Shown here: in pieces, positions 7,517 to 16,027 of the stretch
How positions within the stretch are numbered: position 1 is the stretch's first letter
Layout of the letters: the number at the start of each line of letters is the position of its first letter
NCBI GenBank assembly: GCA_913042065.1
Contig: CAJWKB010000014.1
Span: 1 to 18,876 of the forward strand
DNA from: an uncultured Alphaproteobacteria bacterium
Lineage (GTDB): Bacteria > Pseudomonadota > Alphaproteobacteria > Puniceispirillales > Puniceispirillaceae
Reading direction: 5' to 3'
Length of the DNA: 18,876 bases
Translations under genes and position numbers: made by a program
Notes under the pieces: model-generated
Seen by the model: only the letters and a program-made list of their open reading frames with translations
The model's database searches: none
Told to the model about the DNA's origin: nothing

Positions 7517-9294
7517 CAATCAAGGCCTTCCAACTCATCAATCATTCCGGAAATCATATCAAGGCCCAACGTCCAAAAGGTAGGTTGGCGTGCATCAAGA
7601 CCAAAATTGGCTAACGCTGCGTCATACCGTTCAGTGCCGCCGGCACAAAGGAGGTTTTTGTATTTTTTCACAAAATCACCCGACATATTGGCCGTGTTAG
7701 CAGCCTGAAAACTTTGCCAGAGCGCGTTTACTAGACAGTCACCAAAGGCATAGGCATATACATAGAACGGCGTATGGACAAAATGCGGAATATAGCCCCA
7801 AATTGGCCGGTAATCATCGCCAATACGCACGGCAGGGCCGAGTGCCTCGCGTTGTGTATCCATCCAAATGTCCGAAATTTCCTCTGGCATCAATTCACCG
7901 TCACCACGCGCCGCATGGAAGGCCGTTTCAAAATTATGAAACGCAATCTGTCGTACCACGGTGTTAAGCATGTCCTCAACTTTGCCAGCAAGTAGGACAC
8001 GACGGGTTTCGGCATCATTAGCACTATCAACAAGTTGTCTGAATGCAAGCATCTCGGCAAAAACCGACGCCGTCTCAGCAAGCGTAAGAGGTGTGTCAGA
8101 CATCAGATAGCCATTTGCCGCAGCAAGACATTGGTGAACACCGTGTCCCATCTCATGAGCAAGGGTCATCACATCACGAGATTTTCCAGCAAAATTCATC
8201 AGAATATAGGGATGTACCGAAGGTGTCACAGGGTGTGAGAACGCACCCGAGCTTTTGCCCGGCCGCGGTTCAGCGTCGATCCAGTTGCGCTCAAAAAATA
8301 GCTGGGCGGTTGCTGCCATCTCTGGATCAAACTTGGTAAAGGCGTCAAGTACAATCCGTTCGGCCTCTACCCAGGAAAATTGCCTATCATCATCGCCAGG
8401 TAGTGGCGCGTTGCGATCCCACCAATCGAACTGATCGACACCCATCCAGCTTGCTTTAATAGTATAATATCGGTGAGAAAGATCGGCATTGCGACTGCTG
8501 ACCGCCGATACCAACGCGTCAACCACCTCATCATCAACATCATTAGCAAGATTGCGTGATGCAACGGGTCTAGCGAACCCACGCCAGCGGTCCTCAACTG
8601 CCTTGTCCTTGGCGATGGTATTCAGGATAAGTGAGAGGAGCCGGTCATTCGCCTTCAGCGTCGCCGAAAGCGATTGCCCCGCTTCCTTACGGATTTTACC
8701 ATTAGAATTGGTCAGCTTATCGAGTATCTCAGCTTCAGTAACTTCGCCCCCCTGAAAAGCAAATTTCATCGCGGCGGCGGTTTCGTCAAACAACCTAACC
8801 CAGGCGCCGCGTCCGGCTGGAGCACGCTCTGCTAACATGCGCTCCATGTCCTCTGACAGCTGATGCGGTGCCATTGCCCGCACGCGTCGCAACCAGGGAT
8901 GCCAATGTGCAAATTTGTCTGTTTTCATCAAATTAGCAATATGGACGTCATCCATAACCGCTATTTCAAGTTCAACAAACAACAATATCGCATTAATCTC
9001 GGAGCTTACCTCACGCACCGATTGGTGGTGCTTGGCAATCGCCGCATCAATAGTGTTTGCGGCAAACAGCAGCTGAGCATGGCTCTGAATCTTTCCCAAT
9101 AATTCAGATATACGTTCATATTCAGCAATCACCATTGCCAGCTCTGCACCAGACAAGCTAGCCAGTTTTCCCTGCCAATCAACGGCAAGCGCTGTCGCAT
9201 CTTTCCGGGCTGAAACAAGATCTGTAGCCAAGACTGAGTCATCGACTCCGGCATATAAATCTTTCAAATCCCAAATCAGACTGCTGTCAGGCAT
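7516..9294 (-). CDS. M3-family zinc oligoendopeptidase (PepF-like)
   Basis: M3 peptidases degrade short peptides in the cytoplasm using one zinc ion. The 592-residue protein begins SLIWDLKDLYAG, the usual oligoendopeptidase F opening, and has an all-helical body. The zinc motif HEMGH is at 380-384, with the third ligand Glu407 in LAETASVFAE. Near the C-terminus, YIPHFVHTPFYVYAYAFG holds the Tyr/His substrate-binding residues of the family. There is no signal peptide. The last codon overlaps the start of the kinase-like gene as TGATG. It is divergent from the glycine cleavage operon, with about 500 bases of control region between. The name PepF would suit the family, but I leave the symbol empty because the substrate range is not known. 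Confidence 0.95.
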   Translation of the reverse strand: MPDSSLIWDLKDLYAGVDDSVLATDLVSARKDATALAVDWQGKLASLSGAELAMVIAEYERISELLGKIQSHAQLLFAANTIDAAIAKHHQSVREVSSEINAILLFVELEIAVMDDVHIANLMKTDKFAHWHPWLRRVRAMAPHQLSEDMERMLAERAPAGRGAWVRLFDETAAAMKFAFQGGEVTEAEILDKLTNSNGKIRKEAGQSLSATLKANDRLLSLILNTIAKDKAVEDRWRGFARPVASRNLANDVDDEVVDALVSAVSSRNADLSHRYYTIKASWMGVDQFDWWDRNAPLPGDDDRQFSWVEAERIVLDAFTKFDPEMAATAQLFFERNWIDAEPRPGKSSGAFSHPVTPSVHPYILMNFAGKSRDVMTLAHEMGHGVHQCLAAANGYLMSDTPLTLAETASVFAEMLAFRQLVDSANDAETRRVLLAGKVEDMLNTVVRQIAFHNFETAFHAARGDGELMPEEISDIWMDTQREALGPAVRIGDDYRPIWGYIPHFVHTPFYVYAYAFGDCLVNALWQSFQAANTANMSGDFVKKYKNLLCAGGTERYDAALANFGLDARQPTFWTLGLDMISGMIDELEGLD

Positions 9295-9529
9295 GTCATC
9301 ACCATTCCCACGAAAGTCGGTTTTTCTGCATTCAACAAAAACACACGCAGTAGAGGTTTACTGCTACGCTAGCGTTATTCGGATATGGGGAAAGAAAACG
9401 GAAATCGCAAGCAACGAACCCTGTCTTGTCACAAGAAAGAAGGGCCATGAACCGACGTGGCATCACATATGTCGTCGAAGCCAAGCGTTTTGCCCTTGCA
9501 GTGTCACTAAAACAGGCTTAACGTAAATT
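9295..9529. other. Divergent control region between the M3 peptidase and gcv operons
   Basis: About 235 bases separate the peptidase start from the riboswitch. They must hold promoters for both directions. I see a perfect 6-bp inverted repeat, GCAGTA (9347-9352) and TACTGC (9359-9364) with loop GAGGTT, which could be an operator or a hairpin. TTGCAG (9496-9501), 17 bases and TAACGT (9519-9524) would put transcription start at the riboswitch leader, but each box matches its consensus at only about three positions. Confidence 0.4.
9447..9521 (+). CDS. Possible 24-residue small ORF upstream of the glycine riboswitch
   Basis: ATG at 9447 opens a 24-codon frame (MNRRGITYVVEAKRFALAVS and four more residues) ending in TAA nine bases before the first riboswitch base. 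The purine-rich AGAAAGAAGG lies just upstream, though its GG is only 3 bases from the ATG. The peptide is basic with a hydrophobic second half. I recognise no family. It may be chance. Confidence 0.22.
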   Translation: MNRRGITYVVEAKRFALAVSLKQA

Positions 9530-9740
9530 TGCTCGATACATGGGTGGGGAGAGCCTGGGCAGGCGATATCGTTCGTACTGTACCGGCACCGAAGGAGCAA
9601 TTCCCCAGAAACTCTCAGGTACCCGTACCCATTCATGTGAGCACTCTGGAAAGTGGCACGGCAGTGTCCACCGACGGGGAACATCTGGCCTAGTGATGGT
9701 TTGGGCCATGATTAATCTCTCAGGTTCCGTGACAGAGGGG
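9530..9740 (+). ncRNA. Tandem glycine riboswitch with leader-linker kink-turn
   Basis: Two glycine aptamers stand in series. Aptamer 1 is closed by ATGGGT (9540-9545) with ACCCAT (9627-9632) and contains GGAGAG (9548-9553), CACCGAAGGAGCAA (9587-9600) and CTCTCAGGT (9612-9620). Aptamer 2 is closed by CTCTG (9644-9648) with CAGAG (9733-9737) and contains CCACCGACGGGGAA (9668-9681) and CTCTCAGGT (9717-9725). Leader TGCTC (9530-9534) pairs with linker GAGCA (9639-9643), giving the P0 kink-turn helix of complete glycine riboswitches. The element precedes gcvT, the classic location, where glycine normally turns the cleavage operon on. In aptamer 2 the P2 strand reads GGAAAG instead of GGAGAG, leaving one A-C mismatch against CTCTC. 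Confidence 0.93.
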
Positions 9741-9775
9741 GCGTTGCCGATAGAAATCGGCGATGCCGTCTTTTG
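9740..9775 (+). terminator. Probable riboswitch expression-platform terminator before gcvT
   Basis: Directly after aptamer 2, GGCGTTGCCGAT and ATCGGCGATGCC form 12 continuous pairs (two of them G-T) around an AGAA loop, followed by GTCTTTT. The 3' arm of aptamer 2 P1 (CAGAG, 9733-9737) can also pair with the T-run CTTTTG, so the terminator stem could grow at the expense of P1. That would give glycine-dependent read-through. The pairing is visible; the switching direction is inferred from known gcv riboswitches. Confidence 0.65.
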
Positions 9776-9798
9776 CGAGGAAACTGAGGAAATATTAG

Positions 9799-10914
9799 TT
9801 GGAAAATCGTCGAACCCCTCTTTATGACTTTCACGTCGCCCATGACGCCCGCATGGTGCCATTTGCGGGATGGGACATGCCGGTTCAATATTCTACGGGC
9901 ATCAAGGCCGAACATCTCGCCTGTCGGAACGGTGCAGCTCTTTTCGACGTATCACACATGGCGCAAATCGAGTTAGCTGGCAGCGGTGCGGACGCGTTTC
10001 TCGAGCGCCTCACCCCAACAGACCTTGATGCGATCAAGGACGGGCGGGTGCGGTACTCGCTGTTCCTGAATGAGACAGGTGGAGTTCTTGATGACCTGAT
10101 GATTGCCCGTTTTGAAGGCGCCTTGCATCTTGTGGTTAATGCCGGACGCGCCACGCATGATATAGCCCATATGGAAGCAAGTTTGACCGGTGCCGATACC
10201 AAGATGACTGTGCATGATGAGCGGGCTCTGTTGGCACTTCAAGGGCCAGGTGCGGCGGCTATATTGGAGGACCTTGGGCTTGATCTCAGCGGTTTTGTTT
10301 TCATGGACATCAAACGTTTTGCGCTTGCCGGTTTCGACTGTGTGATCACACGATCGGGCTACACAGGTGAGGACGGTTTCGAGATTTCCATGGCTGGCAG
10401 TGCTGCCCAGGCAATCGCCAACCTCCTGGCGGCGCGAAGTGATGTCTTTGTCTGCGGGCTTGGAGCCCGCGATACGCTCCGCATGGAAGCCGGGCTTCCT
10501 TTATGGGGACATGAGCTGAATGAGACAATTAATCCAGTGGCAGCCGGGCTGCATTTTGCAATTTCAAAACGACGGCGAGAGGCAGGCGATTTCCCTGGGG
10601 CCAAGCAGATCCTGCAGGATTGGAATCATGGGCCAGCGCAGACACTCGTTGGCCTGCTGCCAATTGGTGGCAGACCGGTCCGCGATGGCACCGACATAAT
10701 GCTTGATGGAACGCCTATTGGCACCATCACATCTGGTGGCTTCGCCCCCAGCCTTAATGCCCCTGCCGCTATCGGCTTTGTTAACTCTAACCTGGCCGAA
10801 CCGGGAACCGCTTTGATAGCCGCGACGCGTGGCAAAGAGTCAATTGTTCACGTCACAACCCTGCCCTTTGTACCACATCAATATTTTCGTGGGCCACAGA
10901 CCCGCGCCGAGTAG
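9799..10914 (+). CDS. gcvT: Glycine cleavage system T protein (aminomethyltransferase)
   Basis: GcvT moves the methylene group from aminomethyl-lipoyl GcvH to tetrahydrofolate, releasing ammonia. The 371-residue protein opens with RRTPLYDFHVAH followed by MVPFAGWDMPVQYS, and has NETGGVLDDLMI (91-102), with the aspartate needed for catalysis, and SGYTGEDGFEIS (186-197) in the folate-binding region. It ends with the usual barrel domain, including LVGLLPIGGRPVRDG and FVPHQYFR. The start codon is TTG, supported by ACTGAGGA 8 bases upstream and by the good N-terminal match; no ATG fits. It is the first gene of gcvTHP, 59 bases past the riboswitch, so its expression should respond to glycine. Confidence 0.96.
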   Translation: MENRRTPLYDFHVAHDARMVPFAGWDMPVQYSTGIKAEHLACRNGAALFDVSHMAQIELAGSGADAFLERLTPTDLDAIKDGRVRYSLFLNETGGVLDDLMIARFEGALHLVVNAGRATHDIAHMEASLTGADTKMTVHDERALLALQGPGAAAILEDLGLDLSGFVFMDIKRFALAGFDCVITRSGYTGEDGFEISMAGSAAQAIANLLAARSDVFVCGLGARDTLRMEAGLPLWGHELNETINPVAAGLHFAISKRRREAGDFPGAKQILQDWNHGPAQTLVGLLPIGGRPVRDGTDIMLDGTPIGTITSGGFAPSLNAPAAIGFVNSNLAEPGTALIAATRGKESIVHVTTLPFVPHQYFRGPQTRAE

Positions 10915-10948
10915 CCAGAAGAGCCACAATGCCTTAAGGAGAAAAAGC

Positions 10949-11311
10949 ATGTTACGCTATACAGAAGACCATGAATGGATCCAGCTTGACGGCGATACAG
11001 GTACTGTTGGTATTTCCCCCCACGCCATAGAACAGCTGGGTGACATTGTTTTTGTCGAACTTCCCGAAACTGGTGCCACGGTCACTAAGGGTGACGCAGT
11101 CGCAGTTTTTGAGTCGGTCAAGGCAGCATCAGACATTTATAGCCCAGCCTCCGGTGAGATCACGGCGACTAATGAAGCAATGCTTGATGATCTAACAGGC
11201 ATCACTCCGGACCGGGCAACAGAGAGCTGGCTTTTTAAAGTCAAACTTAGTGACACCAGCGAACTGGATGAGATGATGGATGAGGAAGCATACGCCACAA
11301 TGATTAGCTGA
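10949..11311 (+). CDS. gcvH: Glycine cleavage system H protein (lipoyl carrier)
   Basis: GcvH carries the aminomethyl intermediate on a lipoyl-lysine arm between P, T and L proteins. The ATG at 10949 gives 120 residues beginning MLRYTEDHEWIQ, and it has AAGGAG 7 bases upstream. The frame continues 40 codons further up into gcvT, but this has no homology and no ribosome binding site. Lys58 in FESVKAASDIYSP is the lipoylation site, and LGDIVFVELPETG (30-42) is the conserved strand. The stretch after SGEITATNEAM reads LDDLTGITPDRATESW, which departs somewhat from the usual wording but keeps the length. It lies between gcvT and gcvP in the glycine-controlled operon. No lipoate ligase or L-protein gene is in the window. 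Confidence 0.96.
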   Translation: MLRYTEDHEWIQLDGDTGTVGISPHAIEQLGDIVFVELPETGATVTKGDAVAVFESVKAASDIYSPASGEITATNEAMLDDLTGITPDRATESWLFKVKLSDTSELDEMMDEEAYATMIS

Positions 11312-11408
11312 TGCTTGTGCGATGCGATGTCCTCTAAAATTAGACACCGTATCTCCGGCCTGGAAAGAGCAATTAGAGAAAAATTGATTAAGAGCAAAGG
11401 AATAAACC

Positions 11409-14276
11409 ATGTCACCATTGGATAACACACACAGCATCCCAGCAGCTGCCCCCCAGGCAGAGTTTGCGGCCCGCCATATCGGCCTTAATGCCCGCGATAT
11501 CAGCACAATGCTGACAAAGGTCGGCGCAAAGTCAGTTGAGGCATTGCTTGATGAGGTTATTCCGGCAAACATACTGCGTTCCAACCCGATGGAAATTCCA
11601 AAGGCAATGTCAGAGGCCGAGGTGCTTGCTGACATGGCGGCATTAGCCAGCAAGAACAGCATTCAGACATCGCTGATTGGAATGGGTTATTATGGCTGCC
11701 ACACGCCGCCCGTAATCCAGCGTAACGTATTTGAGAATCCAGCATGGTACACCGCCTATACCCCCTATCAGCCGGAAATTTCGCAGGGCCGTTTGGAAGC
11801 AATTCTAAATTATCAGACAATGGTGACAGACCTCACTGGTATGGATATTGCCAATGGCTCGCTTCTTGACGAGGCAACAGCCGCAGCTGAGGCCATGGCA
11901 ATGGCCTTTAGGGCACATCGTGGCAAAGGTAATATCTTTCGGATTGATCCTAATACTCATCCGCAGACAATAAATGTCCTTAAAACAAGGGCCACGCCCA
12001 TCGGTATCAAACTTGAAATTTTACCTGCGAACCTTCCTTTTAAACCAGAGTGTTTTGGTGCACTGCTGAGTTACCCTGGTAGTACAGGCGAAGTCCGTGA
12101 CATCAAGCCAGAAATTGACGCAATTCAAGAAGCAGGTGGGATGGCAATTGTTGCCAGTGATCTTCTGGCGCTCTGTGTACTCGAATCTCCCGGGGCACTT
12201 GGTGCCGATATCGTGCTTGGCTCGGCGCAGCGTTTTGGAGTTCCCTTTGGTTTTGGTGGCCCGCACGCCGCCTTCTTTGCCACCAAGACAAAACATCAGC
12301 GTTCAATCCCTGGGCGTCTTGTTGGCGTCAGCCAGGATGCGCAAGGCCGAAAGGCCTATCGCCTTGCACTGCAGACACGTGAACAGCATATTCGCCGTGA
12401 GAGGGCTACGTCTAACATATGTACGGCACAAGTTCTGCTCGCAGTCATGGCGGGCTTTTATGCAATTTGGCATGGGCCAGAGGGGCTAACACGCATTGCC
12501 AATCATGCCCATAACATGGCCTGTCGCTTTGCTGAGTCGATGCGGCGTGCTGGCCGTACTGTCCGCTATGATGCGTTTTTCGACACCGTTACCATCGAGG
12601 CGCTTGATGACCGAGACGCGATGATGGCGTCGGCTCGCAAAGCAGGTTTTAATTTGCGCTCACTAGACCAGGCCTTCGCCGCCAGCTTTGATGAAACGAC
12701 CACATCAGCACAACTTGAAAGCCTTCTGACGGCCCTTAATGGCCATGTACCAGCAACTGAAGATGTTATATCTAGTCTGCCGCAATTGTGTGTGAGGACG
12801 GCTGGCTTCATGCGACAGCCGGTTTTTCATCAATATCGGTCAGAAACCGAAATGATGCGGTATATGCGTAGCCTTGCCGATCGCGATCTGGCTCTAGATC
12901 GCTGCATGATCCCACTCGGATCCTGCACGATGAAGTTAAATGCCGCGGCCGAGATGATGCCCGTAACCTGGCCAGAATTTGCCAACATTCATCCTTATGC
13001 ACCAGACGACCAGGCAGCAGGCTATCTAGAAATGATTGATCGGCTCGAGAAATTATTGGCAACAGCAACCGGCTACGCAGCTGTCTCGTTACAGCCAAAT
13101 GCCGGCTCACAAGGAGAATTTGCAGGCTTGTTGGCAATCGCCAAATATCATGAGGCGAATGGCCAGGGCCATCGTAATATCTGCCTCATCCCGTCCTCCG
13201 CACATGGCACCAACCCTGCATCAGCAGCTATGGCAGGGATGAAGGTCGTGGTGGTAAAATGTGATTTGAATGGAAATGTGGACATGATTGACCTGCGAGC
13301 GAAGGCTGACCAACACCGTGATAATCTTGCATCGGTCATGGTGACCTACCCCTCAACCCATGGTGTTTTTGAAGAGTCAATTGCTGAACTATGCGATGTT
13401 ATCCATGAAGCAGGTGGCCAGGTCTATGTTGACGGGGCCAACCTTAATGCCCTTGTTGGGCATTGCGCACCGCCAGAGTTTGGAGCTGATGTCAGCCACT
13501 TAAATTTGCATAAGACCTTTTGCATTCCGCATGGCGGCGGCGGCCCAGGCATTGGCCCGATCGGCGTGGCGGCGCATCTTGCGCCCTTTCTGCCAGGATC
13601 ACCGCTCACCAGCGACAATGCGGTCAGCGCCGCACCCTTTGGCTCAGCCAGCATTCTGCCTATCACCTACGCTTATATCAAGATGATGGGGCCTAACGGT
13701 CTTACTAACGCTACAAGTATGGCAATTCTATCAGCAAATTACATCGCTGCGACGCTCGGCGATGTATTTCCAATTCTTTACACTGGTAGAAAGGGCCGGG
13801 TTGCCCATGAGTGCATTGTCGATATTCGTGGCATTCAGGATCGCTCTGGCATAAGCAACGAGGATATCGCGAAACGACTGATTGATTTTGGTTTTCATGC
13901 CCCAACAATGTCATTTCCGGTTGCCGGCACTTTGATGATCGAGCCTACAGAGTCTGAATCGCTGACAGAAATTGACCGCTTTTGTAACGCTATGCTAGCA
14001 ATCGCCAGAGAGATTGAGCGAGTTGCTGAAGGCACTTGGCCAGCCGATGACAACCCCTTGGTCAATGCTCCTCATACAAGCGATGACATCCTTGCCGATG
14101 ATTGGACACATCCCTACAGCCGGAGACAAGCAGCGAATCCTGAGGGCAATTCACAGGCCAATAAATTTTGGCCGCCAGTGGGCCGAGTTGATAACGCTTA
14201 TGGCGACCGCAATCTCATTTGCTCCTGTCCGTCAATTGACGAATGGGAAGAAGAAAAGGAGTGGACGATTTTGTAG
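11409..14276 (+). CDS. gcvP: Glycine dehydrogenase (decarboxylating), P protein, single-chain form
   Basis: GcvP is the PLP enzyme that decarboxylates glycine and loads the aminomethyl group on GcvH. With 955 residues it is the full-length single-chain type, not the split GcvPA/GcvPB. The first half has [11 protein letters not shown] (20-30), [19 protein letters not shown] and [17 protein letters not shown]. The second half has [29 protein letters not shown] and the PLP-lysine segment [18 protein letters not shown] with Lys702. Glycine-rich GGGGPG binds the cofactor phosphate. The ATG has AAAGGA about 9 bases upstream. It is the last of the three gcv genes, 97 bases after gcvH. The gap shows no terminator, so co-transcription is expected. 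Confidence 0.97.
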   Translation: MSPLDNTHSIPAAAPQAEFAARHIGLNARDISTMLTKVGAKSVEALLDEVIPANILRSNPMEIPKAMSEAEVLADMAALASKNSIQTSLIGMGYYGCHTPPVIQRNVFENPAWYTAYTPYQPEISQGRLEAILNYQTMVTDLTGMDIANGSLLDEATAAAEAMAMAFRAHRGKGNIFRIDPNTHPQTINVLKTRATPIGIKLEILPANLPFKPECFGALLSYPGSTGEVRDIKPEIDAIQEAGGMAIVASDLLALCVLESPGALGADIVLGSAQRFGVPFGFGGPHAAFFATKTKHQRSIPGRLVGVSQDAQGRKAYRLALQTREQHIRRERATSNICTAQVLLAVMAGFYAIWHGPEGLTRIANHAHNMACRFAESMRRAGRTVRYDAFFDTVTIEALDDRDAMMASARKAGFNLRSLDQAFAASFDETTTSAQLESLLTALNGHVPATEDVISSLPQLCVRTAGFMRQPVFHQYRSETEMMRYMRSLADRDLALDRCMIPLGSCTMKLNAAAEMMPVTWPEFANIHPYAPDDQAAGYLEMIDRLEKLLATATGYAAVSLQPNAGSQGEFAGLLAIAKYHEANGQGHRNICLIPSSAHGTNPASAAMAGMKVVVVKCDLNGNVDMIDLRAKADQHRDNLASVMVTYPSTHGVFEESIAELCDVIHEAGGQVYVDGANLNALVGHCAPPEFGADVSHLNLHKTFCIPHGGGGPGIGPIGVAAHLAPFLPGSPLTSDNAVSAAPFGSASILPITYAYIKMMGPNGLTNATSMAILSANYIAATLGDVFPILYTGRKGRVAHECIVDIRGIQDRSGISNEDIAKRLIDFGFHAPTMSFPVAGTLMIEPTESESLTEIDRFCNAMLAIAREIERVAEGTWPADDNPLVNAPHTSDDILADDWTHPYSRRQAANPEGNSQANKFWPPVGRVDNAYGDRNLICSCPSIDEWEEEKEWTIL

Positions 14277-14333
14277 AGTTACCATCTCCATGATGATTTC
14301 TTTATATTTAATCATTCATGTGGACAATGGCCC

Positions 14334-15923
14334 ATGAGAGACCTTCAGAGGCCCGGGCGTTCGCCAGTGGCCGCGCCAAATGCGATGGCAAGCACTTCCC
14401 ATCCGCTTTCATCGCAAGCAGCAATCAGCATTTTGCAAGCTGGAGGGAATGCCCTTGACGGCGCCATCGCGGCAGCCGCGGTGCAGGCAGTTGTCGAACC
14501 CGGTTCAACTAGCATTGGCGGCGATTGCTTCTGTCTTTACACTCCAGATGGTGCAGGCAGGCCGGTTGCTTTCAATGGCTCTGGGCGGGCACCTTTGGGT
14601 CTAAGCAGCGAGTGGCTGTTAGAGCGTGGTATATCCAAAATCACACAGAAATCACCCCATTCCGTTACCATTCCAGGGGCGGTTGATGCCTGGATTCAAT
14701 TGAACAACGATCATGGCCGACTACCACTTTCGGACATTTTGGCGCCGGCCATCACCTATGCGCGTGACGGCTATCCAATAACCCAACGTGTTGCTAGCGA
14801 CTTTGTGGCTGGCTGTGATGTTCTAGACAGCGATGGGTTAGCGGTCTTTCTGGGACAGGGCAGCCCGCCGGCAATGGGAACACGGCATGCCCAGCCAGCG
14901 CTTGCCAGAACTCTAGAATGCATCGCCAAGCAGGGGCGCGATGGCTTCTACAAGGGGCAAGTTGCCGATGATATTCTTGCAAAATTGCGCGCCGTTGGCG
15001 GGCTACATACGGAAGATGATTTTGCCGCCGCCGTTGGCGAATATGTAGCGCCGATCAAAACAGCGTTCCGTGGATACGACATCTGGGAATGCCCCCCAAA
15101 CGGACAGGGAATGATTGCCCTACAACTGTTAAACATCATGTCTGACATCGAAACTTTTGGCGATGACCCACTTAATCCAGATAGGATGCATTATGAAATT
15201 GAGGCAGGTCGTCTTGCCTATCGTGACCGTGGCACCTGCCTTGCCGACCCGGCCTTTTATGAGGTGCCTGTGGAAACCATCATCAGCCAAGACTATGCCG
15301 CTAATTTGCGGAAGATGATTGATCCCAGGCGTGCTCTTACGCAGCTGCCACCCTCACCACTTCCAGCTCATAAGAGCACTGTCTACATCACCGTGGTTGA
15401 CGGTGAGCGCAACGCTTGCAGCTTTATCAATACGCTTTACTATGGCTTTGGGTCAGGAATCATGGCGCCGGAGTCAGGTGTGTTACTACAGAACCGTGGA
15501 ATGGGTTTTGTCGTTGATCCATCCCATCCAAACCGCCTTGAACCAGGCAAACGCCCGTTACATACAATCATTCCTGCAATGGCAACGCGCGATAACCGAG
15601 CCGTCATGCCGTTTGGCGTCATGGGCGGTGAATATCAGGCTTTCGGCCATATGCAGCTGCTGACCCGCATGTTCGACTATGGTCTGGACATCCAGATGGC
15701 ACAGGATATTGCCAGATATTTTCCCGATCCCTTTGAGAACAAAATTGAGGTTGAGAGTCCAGTCCCCGATGCAACGCGGCAAAGGCTGATTGAAATGGGG
15801 CATAACATTGTCCCGGCACAGCGTCCAATCGGCGGATCACAAGCGATCTGGATCGATTGGGAGCAGGGCATCCTGACCGGCGGTTCAGACCCCCGCAAGG
15901 ATGGATGCGCAATTGGCTATTGA
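14334..15923 (+). CDS. Gamma-glutamyltransferase family Ntn hydrolase, cytoplasmic type
   Basis: These proteins cut themselves before an internal Thr to give two subunits and then transfer or hydrolyse gamma-glutamyl or related amide groups. The 529-residue protein starts MRDLQRPGRSPVAA and has the family's TSHPLSSQAA followed by GGNALDGAIAAA near the N-terminus. The likely processing threonine is Thr349 in HKSTVYITVVD, followed by NACSFINTLYYGFGSG, LLQNRG and KRPLHTIIPAM. That would give a small subunit of about 181 residues. There is no signal peptide, unlike periplasmic GGT. The LLQNRG form differs from the LLNN of classical glutathione GGT, so a different amide (for example oxamate-type hydrolases of this family) is possible. 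The upstream ribosome binding site is weak. It lies 57 bases after gcvP. Confidence 0.9.
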   Translation: MRDLQRPGRSPVAAPNAMASTSHPLSSQAAISILQAGGNALDGAIAAAAVQAVVEPGSTSIGGDCFCLYTPDGAGRPVAFNGSGRAPLGLSSEWLLERGISKITQKSPHSVTIPGAVDAWIQLNNDHGRLPLSDILAPAITYARDGYPITQRVASDFVAGCDVLDSDGLAVFLGQGSPPAMGTRHAQPALARTLECIAKQGRDGFYKGQVADDILAKLRAVGGLHTEDDFAAAVGEYVAPIKTAFRGYDIWECPPNGQGMIALQLLNIMSDIETFGDDPLNPDRMHYEIEAGRLAYRDRGTCLADPAFYEVPVETIISQDYAANLRKMIDPRRALTQLPPSPLPAHKSTVYITVVDGERNACSFINTLYYGFGSGIMAPESGVLLQNRGMGFVVDPSHPNRLEPGKRPLHTIIPAMATRDNRAVMPFGVMGGEYQAFGHMQLLTRMFDYGLDIQMAQDIARYFPDPFENKIEVESPVPDATRQRLIEMGHNIVPAQRPIGGSQAIWIDWEQGILTGGSDPRKDGCAIGY

Positions 15924-16027
15924 CGCGGTACATCCCAGACCATCCGCCGGTCCCAAAAACGCTTAACCATAACCCCCGCATGTGGTAAACCGCCCACATA
16001 TTCACCTGTCATGGACAAGAGTTGGCA
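15924..16027 (+). promoter_or_regulatory. Region upstream of the panB operon
   Basis: These 104 bases separate the GGT-like gene from panB. A small inverted repeat, ATGTGG and CCACAT around 15978-15999, is visible. No convincing sigma-70 promoter and no T-run terminator can be made out, so read-through from upstream cannot be excluded. Confidence 0.25.

Noticed and set aside
9347..9364. Inverted repeat GCAGTA/TACTGC as a defined operator
   Set aside because: Six base pairs around a six-base loop is too short to assign to a regulator without comparison to other genomes; it is mentioned only as part of the control region.
9496..9524. Sigma-70 promoter for the gcv operon (TTGCAG, 17 bases, TAACGT)
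   Set aside because: The position would suit a start at the riboswitch leader, but each box matches the consensus at only about three of six bases.
9540..9827. 95-codon open frame across the riboswitch
   Set aside because: It is explained by the structured RNA, has no ribosome binding site, and runs into gcvT in another frame.
10829..10948. 40-codon N-terminal extension of gcvH
   Set aside because: It overlaps the end of gcvT in another frame, while AAGGAG sits correctly before the ATG at 10949, where GcvH homology begins.
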